Positions 1 through 8,067 of a stretch of 64,000 nt of DNA are shown in pieces. The notes beneath the pieces were generated by a model. The model was given only the letters and a program-made list of their open reading frames with translations. It did no database searches and was not told the DNA's origin. This stretch comes from Cupriavidus pampae (lineage in GTDB: Bacteria; Pseudomonadota; Gammaproteobacteria; Burkholderiales; Burkholderiaceae): positions 372,001 to 436,000 of the forward strand of contig NZ_CAJZAG010000008.1 in NCBI RefSeq assembly GCF_914271485.1. Direction: 5' to 3'. Every line of letters begins with the position of its first letter. Positions within the stretch are counted from its first letter, which is position 1. The position numbers and the translations under genes were made by a program.

Positions 1-797
1 AGCACCATGATCGACGACGGGTTGATCTCCTGGCCGACGTCGAACACCACCACGTCGTAGGCCGGCCGTGCGAGGTCCAGGATCAGTTCAAGGTGCGCGG
101 CCTTGAGGTCGCCGGCCTTGACCGGATCGCCGGCACCCGCGATCACGTCGAGATTCGGATGCGCATGCGTGATGCAGGCGTCGAGCAGCGCAAGGTCGAG
201 GCGCCCGGCTTGCTGGCAGATATCGGCGAGCGTGGCGGGCGGGGTCTTGTCGGTGACGACGAACGCGGCATCGCCGAACTGCTGCACGAGGTCCACCAGC
301 AGCACGCGCTGGCCGCGCTGCGCGGCAATGGCGTATGCGAAGTTCGCGGCGACGAAGGTCGTGCCCGCGCCGCCCTTGCACGACGAGAACGCGATGGTGC
401 GCGCCTCGGCCTGCGTCGTGGCCGGGGCGCGTCCGGCCACGCGGGCGAGCTCGGCGGTGAACTCGCGCGGATCGAGCGGCCAGCGCAACACGCTGCGCAC
501 GCCCAGGCGCATCGCGCGCATCAGCAGGTCCGCGCTGGGTGCCGGCGTGACGAGGATGCAGGGGACGTCGCCCGGTTCCGGGAAGCGCTGGCGCAGCCGT
601 TCGAGCACCTCGGTGTCGAACTCATCCGCCTGCAACACGAGGAAGTCCGAGGCGTGGATCAGTCCGGGCATGGCGAGCGCCTTGGCCGGCTCCACGCACA
701 CGAGCTGCGGCTGGCGCTGGATGTCGGCCTGCTGGGCCAGCGCCAGCATCTGACGTGCGCGGGTATCGTCGGCCGACACCAGGATGAGCTTAGCCAT
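1..797 (-). CDS. tadZ: TadZ/CpaE-like pilus assembly ATPase (partial, 3' end off window)
   Basis: Reading back from an ATG at 795-797 gives an open frame to the window edge, about 265 residues with no stop, so the C-terminus is missing. Residues 1-125 look like a degenerate receiver domain. Then comes a MinD/ParA-type ATPase with a deviant Walker A, CKGGAGTT (residues 140-147), followed by VLLVDL and a VFDVG strand near residue 251. This is the TadZ/CpaE architecture; in the family it localises the Tad secretion machine at the cell pole. A GGAGA ribosome site precedes the start. It lies downstream of the secretin and lipoprotein genes in the same direction, as in other tad operons. The family call is firm; the gene is cut only by the window. 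Confidence 0.88.
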   Translation of the reverse strand, partial: MAKLILVSADDTRARQMLALAQQADIQRQPQLVCVEPAKALAMPGLIHASDFLVLQADEFDTEVLERLRQRFPEPGDVPCILVTPAPSADLLMRAMRLGVRSVLRWPLDPREFTAELARVAGRAPATTQAEARTIAFSSCKGGAGTTFVAANFAYAIAAQRGQRVLLVDLVQQFGDAAFVVTDKTPPATLADICQQAGRLDLALLDACITHAHPNLDVIAGAGDPVKAGDLKAAHLELILDLARPAYDVVVFDVGQEINPSSIMV

Positions 798-858
798 TGC
801 GAATCTCCGTTGTGTGCGAATGCAGGGTCCAATGCGGCAGGTGCCGCGATGGACGATC

Positions 859-1152
859 TCAGGGCGAGCCCACGCTGTTGCCGCCGACGCCAATCACGTA
901 CGCGCTGGTGTCGGTCGGCGGGTTGCGGAACGACTGGTTGTAGCGATCCATCGCGAACGTGGCGGCGCGGCCATCGACGCCGGTGACCGGGTCGGGGTTG
1001 TACGGCGCGTTCGGATTGAGCGTCTGCATCATGCGCGCGGTGCGCACGGCATCACCGAAGTTCGCGTCCCACACGGGCGAGGTGTTCATGCAGCCCGCGA
1101 GGCTCAGCGTGGCCAGCGCGGCGAGGACGGTAACGATTGAGCGGTGGTTCAT
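859..1152 (-). CDS. small Tad-locus lipoprotein
   Basis: The 97-residue protein begins with a short signal peptide ending in a lipobox, SLAGC, with the lipid-carrying Cys at residue 21. The mature part is hydrophilic and Asn/Pro-rich, with no recognised enzyme motif. It sits between the secretin gene and tadZ, where many tad operons carry a small outer-membrane lipoprotein (CpaD/TadD-like position), so a role as secretin partner or pilotin is plausible. That role is inferred from position only, because the sequence is too short and divergent to assign to CpaD. A GGAG-type ribosome site lies just upstream of the start. Confidence 0.75.
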   Translation of the reverse strand: MNHRSIVTVLAALATLSLAGCMNTSPVWDANFGDAVRTARMMQTLNPNAPYNPDPVTGVDGRAATFAMDRYNQSFRNPPTDTSAYVIGVGGNSVGSP

Positions 1153-1180
1153 GTCAGTCTCCTTGACGATGACGTTCGCG

Positions 1181-3121
1181 TTATTGCGTGCCGCCCGCGA
1201 CCATCGTCGATGGCGAGTTGGGAGGCAGCGCAGCCGTGGGCGTGAAGCCGCCGATTACTGGGGGTGACATCGGGGGTGACACTGGCGCTGACGGCAGCGG
1301 TGCCAGCGGCGTCGCCGTGACGGCGGGCTCCGCGACGGTGCTCACCGTGACAGGCGGTGCGATCGAGGTGATGGGCGCTGGTGCGCTGCCCGGCGCCGGC
1401 ATCGGCGCGGGCATGCCAGTGGTGGGCGCCGCCGTCGGCATCTGCGCGGGCGGAGGCACGACCATCGGCGGCGTGCGCGGATGACCTTCCATATTGCCGT
1501 TGATAAAGACCTCGCCCGGCGTGACGGGCCCGAACGAATCGGTCGGCAGCGGATAGTTCGCCGGCAGCGGCTTGACCAGGCGCGGCGTCACCACGAACAT
1601 GAGCTCGCTGCGGTCCTGCTGGAAGTTCGTGCTGCGGAACAGGTTGCCGAGAATCGGCAGCTCGCCGGCGCCGGGCAATCCCTTGAGGCTGCCAGTCACA
1701 TTGCTCTTGATCAGGCCTCCGATCGCGAAGCTTTGACCGTCCATCACCTGCAACGTGGTGGACGCGCGGCGCGTGTTGATCAGCGGCAGGATGGTCGAGC
1801 CCGACAGGTTCGGCGCGGTCAGCGCCACGCCGGTCGGCGACAGCTCCGAGACCTCCGGTGCCACCTTGAGGTTGATGCGGCCGTTGGCCAGGACCGTGGG
1901 CGTGAAGCGCAGGCCTACGCCGAATGTTTCTTCCTGCAGCACGATCGAGGTCACGCCGCCGAACGTCGATTGCGGCACCGGGATAAACACCTTGCCGCCC
2001 GCGAGGAAGCTTGCCTCCTGGCCGCTGATCGCCATCAGGTTCGGCTCGGCAAGGATCTTGACGAGGCTGTCGCCTTTCTGTGCATCGATCGCGAACTGGA
2101 ACGGCAGGTTGTTGTTCTTCGCGCCGGTGATCGCGCCCGCGCCGCCCGAGAGGAAATTCGCGAGCAGGCCGAACTGCCAGCTGCCGAATGCGCCCTGCAG
2201 ATTCGCGGCGGCGCCGAGCTGATCGATCAGCGTCTTGGACACTTCGGCCACCTTGACCTCGAGCATCACCTGCTGGGGCGCATCGACGGACAGCATGTTG
2301 ATGATGCGCGGGCTGCGCACGGGCATGCCGCCGTTACTGGTCGCGGCCAGGTTGTTGGCCATCGGCGTCATGACGCCACCCATCGCCATGGTCGGCATCA
2401 TCGGCATACCTGGCATGCCGGGCGTCGGCGCCGGCGTGCCCATCGCCTGCGGCGGCGCCTGCAGCGGGCTGCGGCTCTGGCGCGTGACGAACGCGTTGGC
2501 GATATCCATGATCTGCTGCGCGACGATCGCGTCGGGCACATTGCCGGACAACACCAGGCTGTCCGCCGCCGCCGATACGCGCACGCCGCGTGCCTGCGGC
2601 AGCAGCGAATGCAGCGCGGACTGCAGGCCGGCCGGATCGGCGCCAACGGTGACGTCGATCACCGTGCAGCGACCGCTGCGACCCTGCACGATCATATTGG
2701 TGGTGCCGACGTCGAGGCCAAGCAGATAGAGCGTCTGCGGCGAGACCAGCATCGCCTGCACCACACTCGGATTGCCGAGCGTGCGTGTGCGCACCGGTTC
2801 GGGCAGCGGCAGCATGCGGGATTTGCCGATCGGCACGGTCACCTGTTCGGGCTGGGCGGCGGCGCCCGCGCAATTCGGGCCGCGGCTGATGCTGCCGTCG
2901 GCGGGTGCCTGCGGTGCGGCGGCCGCGCCGATGGTCAGCTGGATCGGACCCGTGGCGGCGATGCGCGTCGGCTGGGCTGCGGCTGCGTCCTCCGCGGCCT
3001 GCACCTGCTCGCTCGCGAGCCAGACGCTGACGAACGCTAGGCTCGCAAGGGTGGTGGTACGCAGGACCCGGTGCATGCACGGGCGATGTGTCGTCCGTGC
3101 GGGCATTTGGCTGGCTTTCAT
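1181..3121 (-). CDS. cpaC: Tad pilus outer-membrane secretin CpaC/RcpA
   Basis: The 646-residue protein has a signal peptide (about residues 1-42, ending VQA). A pilus-type secretin N-domain follows at about 93-160 and a BON-like segment at about 163-212. The bacterial secretin core spans about 275-515, with ILAEPNLMAISGQEASF near 356 and the family signature LPILGNLFRS at 488-497. Residues 221-262 form a Met/Pro/Gly-rich insert, and the last 120 residues are Pro/Ala-rich and probably disordered. Secretins of this family form the outer-membrane channel for the Flp pilus. It is transcribed with cpaB upstream and the small lipoprotein downstream. The length is somewhat above typical CpaC because of the Pro-rich tail. 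Confidence 0.93.
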   Translation of the reverse strand: MKASQMPARTTHRPCMHRVLRTTTLASLAFVSVWLASEQVQAAEDAAAAQPTRIAATGPIQLTIGAAAAPQAPADGSISRGPNCAGAAAQPEQVTVPIGKSRMLPLPEPVRTRTLGNPSVVQAMLVSPQTLYLLGLDVGTTNMIVQGRSGRCTVIDVTVGADPAGLQSALHSLLPQARGVRVSAAADSLVLSGNVPDAIVAQQIMDIANAFVTRQSRSPLQAPPQAMGTPAPTPGMPGMPMMPTMAMGGVMTPMANNLAATSNGGMPVRSPRIINMLSVDAPQQVMLEVKVAEVSKTLIDQLGAAANLQGAFGSWQFGLLANFLSGGAGAITGAKNNNLPFQFAIDAQKGDSLVKILAEPNLMAISGQEASFLAGGKVFIPVPQSTFGGVTSIVLQEETFGVGLRFTPTVLANGRINLKVAPEVSELSPTGVALTAPNLSGSTILPLINTRRASTTLQVMDGQSFAIGGLIKSNVTGSLKGLPGAGELPILGNLFRSTNFQQDRSELMFVVTPRLVKPLPANYPLPTDSFGPVTPGEVFINGNMEGHPRTPPMVVPPPAQMPTAAPTTGMPAPMPAPGSAPAPITSIAPPVTVSTVAEPAVTATPLAPLPSAPVSPPMSPPVIGGFTPTAALPPNSPSTMVAGGTQ

Positions 3122-3164
3122 TTGATTTCCCCGGTGGATATGGACACTGTCGTTGGCGTGCTGA

Positions 3165-4010
3165 TTAGAAGCACTCCTGGTTCTGTTGCATGCCGCTGAT
3201 CACGCCGACGCACTGGCCGGTCAGCTTTTTCTCTGCAATGCGCTGCACGGCCTGCACGACCCGCACGACCGGCGCGGGTGTGGCTGCCTGCAGCACGGGT
3301 TCGTTGAGCAAGCTGCGCTTGGTGGCGCCAGCGGTATCGACCGGGCGCGGATCCACCTGGTTGCGCAGCACCAGCGAGAGCGAGCCGACGCTGCGCGCGA
3401 GGTCGAGTTTCTCGGCCTCCACCGGCGACACTTCGAGCGTGACCGCGTTGACGACCTTGGGCTTGGTCTCGTCGCGATTGACCTCTTGCGCGACGGCCAG
3501 CACGAGGATCTTCTCCAGCACGATCTTCGAGATCGATTGCTCGGGCTGCCCCGCATCGGTCCTGCCGGTGTCCTTCTGCGTATTGACGATGATGTCGACG
3601 AAGCTGCCGGGCAGCGCGAAACCGGCCACGCCCACCACATCGTTCACGCGCACGGTGATCGCGCGCTTGCCTTCGGCGATCACCGCCGAGAGGCCGCCCT
3701 TGGTCCCCGCGGGTGTGAGCTTCGATTCGAGGATCGGCTCGCCGCGCATCACGCTGGCCTTGGTCACGCGACCGTCGACGGTCGCGATGTCGGTCATGGC
3801 CCCGGGCGGCAGACTTTCGCGAGGCCAGTCGACGAGCTTGACGAACTCGGGCGCCAGGCGTTGACCGAGGTTGATGTCGGCGGTGGCCACGGCGACCTTG
3901 GTGGTGGTGCCGGCGCTCTGCTGGACCATCCAGCGGGACGCCATCACGACCGCCGCGAGGCCCGCGAGGGCAGCGACCAGCACCATCAGCAGCGTGCGTA
4001 CGTTTCTCAT
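3165..4010 (-). CDS. cpaB: Tad pilus assembly protein CpaB/RcpC
   Basis: From the ATG at 4008-4010 the product is 281 residues. It has one N-terminal membrane anchor (about residues 5-25, LLMVLVAALAGLAAVVM), then a SAF-like domain beginning around residue 40 (VAVATADINLGQRL) and the CpaB conserved region with the VNDVVGVAGFALPGSFVDI segment. A GGAGGG ribosome site seven bases upstream supports this start over a longer frame reaching 4079. CpaB/RcpC proteins are periplasmic, bind peptidoglycan in some species and pair with the secretin. The gene lies directly upstream of cpaC, as expected. Confidence 0.9.
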   Translation of the reverse strand: MRNVRTLLMVLVAALAGLAAVVMASRWMVQQSAGTTTKVAVATADINLGQRLAPEFVKLVDWPRESLPPGAMTDIATVDGRVTKASVMRGEPILESKLTPAGTKGGLSAVIAEGKRAITVRVNDVVGVAGFALPGSFVDIIVNTQKDTGRTDAGQPEQSISKIVLEKILVLAVAQEVNRDETKPKVVNAVTLEVSPVEAEKLDLARSVGSLSLVLRNQVDPRPVDTAGATKRSLLNEPVLQAATPAPVVRVVQAVQRIAEKKLTGQCVGVISGMQQNQECF

Positions 4011-4118
4011 TTCAAGGTCCCTCCGATCGAATGCGAACGCATGCAGGCGGCCCTGGCGGCTCCGTGCCTGGAGCGCCATCGTCGTGATGCGGGGTAGAAG
4101 AAGCGCGGTAGCGGTGCG

Positions 4119-4301
4119 CTAGCGGAACGTGCAGCCGGTGTGCTGTCGCAGGTGGCGGGCAGCCTGCAGCGGGGCCTCGACCTGCGGTGCGCGGTTGTAG
4201 AAGCGCGAAGGGCAGGGGCGCTCCGGGGTGCGGCGCGCGGTGGTGGCTGCCTCGTTGCTGGCGCCCTTGTTGTCGCGATCCTTACGGTCTGACCTGGCCA
4301 T
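4119..4301 (-). CDS. small hypothetical protein in the tad operon
   Basis: A 60-codon frame on the operon strand between cpaA and cpaB, with a GGGAG ribosome site about eight bases before the ATG. The product is basic (many Arg and Lys), lacks a signal peptide or membrane segment, and matches no family I recognise. Supporting it are its place inside an operon that otherwise has no gap and the ribosome site. Against it are its short length and Arg-rich composition, which GC-rich spurious frames also show. Confidence 0.42.
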   Translation of the reverse strand: MARSDRKDRDNKGASNEAATTARRTPERPCPSRFYNRAPQVEAPLQAARHLRQHTGCTFR

Positions 4302-4363
4302 GATGCTTCTCCCGTTCCTTCACCTGTTTCGATACTTGCTTCGTTTCCTGTCCGCGCGCGGCG

Positions 4364-4966
4364 TCAGATCACGCCGGTCATCACCAGCAGGACGCCTCCG
4401 GCGATTGCCACGGCATAGGGCAGTCGCGCGGTGGTCGTCATGTTCGTGCCGGTGTCTCGGGTGCCGGCGCGCCAGCTGAAGGGCATCCACAACAGCGTGC
4501 CCATCACACCGGCCATCGTGCGTCGCACATGGCGGCGCATCACCATCGTCCACACAGCCATCACCCCGCCGCACAGCAGCGTGGCGATCAGAATCTCGAG
4601 CGCGGTCTCGGGGCCGACGCATGCGCCCACACAGGCCATCAACTTGGCGTCGCCGGCGCCCACGGCGCTGATGACGTACAACACCAGGAATGGCGCGATG
4701 CCGGCGGCGAGACCGGTAAACCAGAGCCATGCCCCCTGGCCCGCCCCGTGCAGCGCGATCTGCAGCAGCAGTGCCGCGATGGCTCCCGTGGCGACGAGCC
4801 GATTCGGAATACGGTGACTGCGGATATCGGTCACGGCGGCCGTGCCCACCAGTGCCAGCAGGCAGGTGGCGGTCAGCATGTCGAAGGTGCCCAAGTGTCC
4901 CATACCCGCGAGCCCGGTGATCGGCTCAAGCAGGACAGACAGCGCGTTGGCAAGTTCGGCGGCCAT
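4364..4966 (-). CDS. cpaA: prepilin peptidase CpaA/TadV (A24 family)
   Basis: The 200-residue membrane protein has the two catalytic aspartates of type IV prepilin peptidases: D47 in TDIRSHRIPN and D106 in GAGDAKLM. Five or six hydrophobic helices surround them. The short length, without an N-terminal methylase-type zinc domain, is typical of the CpaA/TadV branch, which cleaves Flp prepilin leaders. It lies between flp and cpaB. An AGGA ribosome site precedes the ATG at 4964-4966. Confidence 0.9.
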   Translation of the reverse strand: MAAELANALSVLLEPITGLAGMGHLGTFDMLTATCLLALVGTAAVTDIRSHRIPNRLVATGAIAALLLQIALHGAGQGAWLWFTGLAAGIAPFLVLYVISAVGAGDAKLMACVGACVGPETALEILIATLLCGGVMAVWTMVMRRHVRRTMAGVMGTLLWMPFSWRAGTRDTGTNMTTTARLPYAVAIAGGVLLVMTGVI

Positions 4967-5065
4967 GATGCGATCCTTTCAAATGAAGCGCGATGGGAGA
5001 GTGGAAGCGCGACGCGGAGCCCGGAAAGTGGCGCGATTTCCCGGGCTGCGCGGCGCGCCGCCAGC

Positions 5066-5251
5066 TCAGGTCGAGGCTGCCGTCAGCGCCGTCTGGATAC
5101 GCGTCCAGATCGTCGTGACCGCGGTTTCGATCGCCGGGCCCGCGGCGACCATGCAGAGGGCGACGAATGCGAGCAGCAGCGCGTATTCGATACCAGCGGC
5201 GCCGTCTTCCTCACGAGCAAAACGCTTGATGCCTTCGAACATGGTGTTCAT
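5066..5251 (-). CDS. flp: Flp-type pilin
   Basis: A 61-residue prepilin beginning MNTMFEGIKRFAREEDGAAG, followed by the hydrophobic helix IEYALLLAFVALCMVAAGPA. The cleavage site is expected at G19/A or G20/I ahead of the conserved Glu-Tyr pair (E22, Y23), the Flp signature. The start at 5249-5251 is chosen because an AAGGAG ribosome site sits six bases upstream; a longer in-frame extension to 5488 lacks pilin features. The gene is the first of the tad operon and has a long, structured upstream leader. Confidence 0.93.
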   Translation of the reverse strand: MNTMFEGIKRFAREEDGAAGIEYALLLAFVALCMVAAGPAIETAVTTIWTRIQTALTAAST

Positions 5252-5366
5252 GTCCTTCTCCTTCACGTCATGGATGATGAGAAAAAGGTCGCGGACCGAT
5301 GTCGTTCTCTCCCGGATCGACCCGCGCCTCAAATTGCTGCAACCCGCGTTGACGGTCCCGTTGCCG

Positions 5367-5426
5367 GGTCCCGCCCCGGCCGGCACTGCAGCGTGCTGGC
5401 CGGTTTCCCTCCCCCCGGGCGGGACC
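5367..5426 (-). promoter_or_regulatory. nested hairpin in the flp leader
   Basis: The outer arms GGTCCCGCCC (5367-5376) and GGGCGGGACC (5417-5426) are perfectly complementary over ten bases. Nested inside, CCGGCCGGCAC (5376-5386) pairs with GTGCTGGCCGG (5393-5403) with one mismatch around a six-base loop. The structure lies 115-175 bases upstream of the flp start in the direction of flp transcription and has no T-tract. An attenuator, an RNA-stability element or a processed leader RNA are all possible. Confidence 0.55.
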
Positions 5427-5490
5427 TCGACTGCGTCCTTGTTGCCCGTTCCCCGTCCCACTTGTGCTTTCCCGTGGTTGCGGGACATTG

Positions 5491-5506
5491 AGCGACGAAC
5501 GTGCCA
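5491..5506 (-). promoter_or_regulatory. possible sigma-54 (RpoN) promoter for flp
   Basis: On the minus strand the sequence reads TGGCACG-TTCG-TCGCT. The sigma-54 consensus is TGGCACG-N4-TTGCW, so the -24 element is perfect and the -12 element differs at one core base (T to C). It lies about 240 bases before flp, giving a long leader that would contain the nested hairpin. The -12 mismatch and lack of other evidence keep this tentative. Confidence 0.3.
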
Positions 5507-5637
5507 CGGACCTTAAGTGGTTGATTTGTATAGAGGTGGGGTATTGGCAATGCGTCGTTTTCGAGACTGTGTAACTAATTGTTTCTGATTGGTTACTGGC
5601 CTCTTGATGCACTTTGGAACGCGGGTTTGCGCGTTAT

Positions 5638-5688
5638 TTCGTCATTTGTGACGAAAAAGCCGTATCAAACGCAGGCAAATGTGACGAA
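5638..5688. promoter_or_regulatory. inverted repeat plus phased half-site (candidate operator)
   Basis: TTCGTCA-TTTG-TGACGAA (5638-5655) is a perfect seven-base inverted repeat. The motif TGTGACGAA at its right half (5647-5655) recurs at 5680-5688, exactly 33 bp downstream, close to three helical turns. Such spacing suits cooperative binding by a dimeric regulator. The bound protein and controlled gene are unknown; the site lies between flp and the MFS gene. Confidence 0.4.
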
Positions 5689-6210
5689 TACGATGGGTTG
5701 GGGCGGGTTCTGCCCGATCTGAGCCATGCAGGCCAAAACGTTTCAAAATTGAAGCGGCGAAACATGCACGTCATGCGGCTTTGTCGGAAGGGGCGCGCAA
5801 AGTCAGCCTTTCGGCGCCTCCGGTCGCACGAGGTCATCGGGCAATCGGATGTCGCCACTGCGGTACTGGCGATCGTTGCCACCCATGGTTGCGCCACAGT
5901 CTAGGTGAGCCCCCACTCATCCTTTTTGCCGAGGCGCAACGTGGATGCCAAGTGGGTGCCACATTTGTATCGCCCAGAAGCACGAGGCGAGCGCTCGCTA
6001 CATTTGCAAATGCACGCGCGGTCAAATGGTTGCATCGATGAAACCTGAGGCCACTCGCGATACAACTTGTTAAGAACGTGAAGCGCCGATTCAGACATAT
6101 ACCGACCGATCGGACCGTGAACTGTTTCAGGGCGGAGACGGCTGTGCAGATTATTCAACCTGTCGCGGTGGGCGATTTTTTGCTGGTCTTGCACCACTTT
6201 GGTGAGGACA

Positions 6211-7509
6211 ATGCAGGGCATGACCGCTTCCACCGCTTCCGCCGCCACCTCGAACCATCCCGCTAGCGACCCAGCGCCCGGTGCCACCACGGCACAGCGG
6301 CCACAGCCCAGCCCCACGCGCTGGCGCGTGCTGGCCGTGTTCTCGCTCGGGTTTCTCGTCTCCTATGTGTTTCGCGGCGTCAATCTTGGCTTTGCGCCGC
6401 ATCTCGTACGCGAGCTCGGGCTGAGTGCCGGGGACCTCGGTCTGCTGACGAGCTTCTATTTCCTCGGCTTTGCCTGTGCCCAGCTGCCGGCGGGGCTGAT
6501 GCTCGACCGCTTCGGGCCGCGCCGCACCGAGGCCGCGCTGCTGCTGCTGGCCGTGGCCGGCTCGCTGGTGTTCGCTTCGGCGCCGGGCATGGTGGGGCTG
6601 GCCGCGGGCCGCATGATGATCGGCATTGGCGTGTCGGTCTGCCTCGGTGCCGCCATTCAGGCCTTGTCGATGTGGTTCCCGCTCTCGCGCATGCCGTTGC
6701 TCAATGGCGTGGTCATGGCGATCGGCGGTCTCGGCGCGGTGCTGGTGGGCACGCCGCTGGCGTGGCTGCTGTCGTGGACCGACTGGCGCACGCTCAGCGC
6801 GGCCATGGGCGTGATCTCGCTCGCCATGGCCGTGCTGCTGTGGTTCGGTGTGCCCGACGTCCCGCGTGTGGGCCGCGAGAGTCTGGCCGAGCAGTTGCGC
6901 GGCACACGCACGATTCTGGGCAGCGAACGCTTCTGGCGCGTGGTGCCGCTCACGCTGCTGAATCAGGGTATCTTCCTCGCGGTGCAGACGCTATGGGTCA
7001 CCGCATTCATGCGCGACGTGCAGGGGTTGGCCGCGGCGGACAGCGCGCGCTACGTGTCGGTGATCGGCATGGCGATGATGGCCGGTTGCGTCGGTGCGGG
7101 CTGGGCCGCGCGCCATCTGGAGCGCGCGGGCGTCAGTCTCTACGCGTTTGCCGGCTTTGGCATGATGGGCTTTATCGTGATTCAGGCTTTGCTGATGCTG
7201 CGCGTGCCCGTGCCGCTGACGGTGCTGTGGGCCGCGTACGGCGTGTTCGGCTCCAGCGGCATCCTCACCTACGCGGTGCTTGCGCGCCGGTTCGCCGATG
7301 CCATGATCGGCCGTGCCACCACCGCGCTCACGCTGACGGTGTTTCTTGCGACGTTTGCCTTCCAGATCGGTATCGGCTTCGTGCTCGACTTCTGGCCCGC
7401 TACGGATGGTCACTATCCGATGGCCGCGCACCTGTCGGTATGGACCGGCCTGATCGTGCTGCAGGTACTCGCGGCCGCGTGGTACATGATGGGACGTGCG
7501 CGCGGCTGA
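6211..7509 (+). CDS. MFS transporter
   Basis: About 432 residues with roughly twelve hydrophobic helices. After a Pro/Ala-rich N-terminal tail of about 35 residues, the first helix reads VLAVFSLGFLVSYVFRG, and the loop after helix 2 carries an MFS-like LMLDRFGPRR motif. The ATG at 6211 is preferred because TGAGG lies just upstream; ATG 6220 is an alternative and TTG 6199 is less likely. The substrate cannot be read from sequence. It stands alone, divergent from flp and followed by a convergent operon. Confidence 0.8.
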   Translation: MQGMTASTASAATSNHPASDPAPGATTAQRPQPSPTRWRVLAVFSLGFLVSYVFRGVNLGFAPHLVRELGLSAGDLGLLTSFYFLGFACAQLPAGLMLDRFGPRRTEAALLLLAVAGSLVFASAPGMVGLAAGRMMIGIGVSVCLGAAIQALSMWFPLSRMPLLNGVVMAIGGLGAVLVGTPLAWLLSWTDWRTLSAAMGVISLAMAVLLWFGVPDVPRVGRESLAEQLRGTRTILGSERFWRVVPLTLLNQGIFLAVQTLWVTAFMRDVQGLAAADSARYVSVIGMAMMAGCVGAGWAARHLERAGVSLYAFAGFGMMGFIVIQALLMLRVPVPLTVLWAAYGVFGSSGILTYAVLARRFADAMIGRATTALTLTVFLATFAFQIGIGFVLDFWPATDGHYPMAAHLSVWTGLIVLQVLAAAWYMMGRARG

Positions 7510-7521
7510 GCCGCATCACCG

Positions 7522-7548
7522 CTCACGCCACTCACGCCACTCACGCCG
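7522..7548. repeat. 9-bp tandem repeat, three copies
   Basis: CTCACGCCA at 7522-7530 and 7531-7539 and CTCACGCCG at 7540-7548 follow one another, with partial copies on either side. The repeat fills the short gap between two convergent genes just beyond both stop codons, so it should be free to vary in copy number. Confidence 0.7.
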
Positions 7549-7549
7549 C

Positions 7550-8053
7550 TCACAACACGAACGGCCGGTCGTCGAGTTCGTTGGGATTGTGGCCACCGTT
7601 GGCCGGATAGTGTTCGATCAGCAGCGCGTGGATGCGCGCGATCGCATCGAGCACGGGGCCGACGGACAAGTCCCTGGCCAACCCGCGCGCGAGATCGTCG
7701 CAGATCTGCCGCCACGCGGTCTGACTCACGCGCGCATCGATGCCGCGATCGGCGAGCAACTCCACCGCGTGATCGGCCAGATTGATATACAGCAGCACGC
7801 CGGAATGATCTTCGGTGTTCCACACCTCGAGCGCGCCGAACAACATGCGTGCGCGTTCGCGTGGCGTGACGCCGGCCCACGCATGACCCACCGGCATGCT
7901 GGTCTCGATGGCCACGCGCAGCTCACCGCGATGGTGCTGTTCGCCGGCATGCACGGCCACCTGCAGGCGATGCTGGGCCTCGGGCGGAAACGCCTTGCGC
8001 GCCGACCCTTGGCCGGTACCCCAATGCCGCAATGCACGTTTGAGCGATGGCAT
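7550..8053 (-). CDS. TPM-domain protein without signal peptide
   Basis: 167 residues with the TPM fold pattern also seen in the gene upstream: HHRGELRVAIE, then RERARMLFGALEVWNTEDHSG and VLLYINLADHAVELLADRGI. Unlike its neighbour it has no secretion signal or glycine-rich tail and is probably cytoplasmic or peripheral. It begins 14 bases after the upstream TPM gene ends and is the third gene of a lemA-TPM-TPM operon. TPM proteins have been linked to photosystem II repair in plants and to phosphatase activity, but the bacterial role is not established. Confidence 0.78.
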   Translation of the reverse strand: MPSLKRALRHWGTGQGSARKAFPPEAQHRLQVAVHAGEQHHRGELRVAIETSMPVGHAWAGVTPRERARMLFGALEVWNTEDHSGVLLYINLADHAVELLADRGIDARVSQTAWRQICDDLARGLARDLSVGPVLDAIARIHALLIEHYPANGGHNPNELDDRPFVL

Positions 8054-8067
8054 CGATAGGCCTCCGG

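Larger units (their letters stand above)
5252..6210. other. intergenic regulatory region between flp and the MFS gene
   Basis: About 960 bp with no convincing gene; it separates the divergent flp operon and MFS gene. From flp outwards it holds a nested hairpin (5367-5426), a sigma-54-like element (5491-5506) and an inverted repeat with a phased extra half-site (5638-5688). Base composition is clearly lower in GC from about 5515 to 6200 than in the neighbouring genes. A 96-codon frame at 5614-5904 has no family resemblance or good ribosome site and is not called. Confidence 0.7.

Noticed and set aside
1481-3040. Long open frame on the plus strand opposite the secretin gene (519 codons)
   Set aside because: It is antisense to a clear secretin, is rich in Arg, His and Asp and has no domain. 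GC-rich codon bias creates such frames.
5614-5904. 96-codon frame in the flp/MFS intergenic region
   Set aside because: No ribosome site, no family pattern, and it runs through a palindromic regulatory element.
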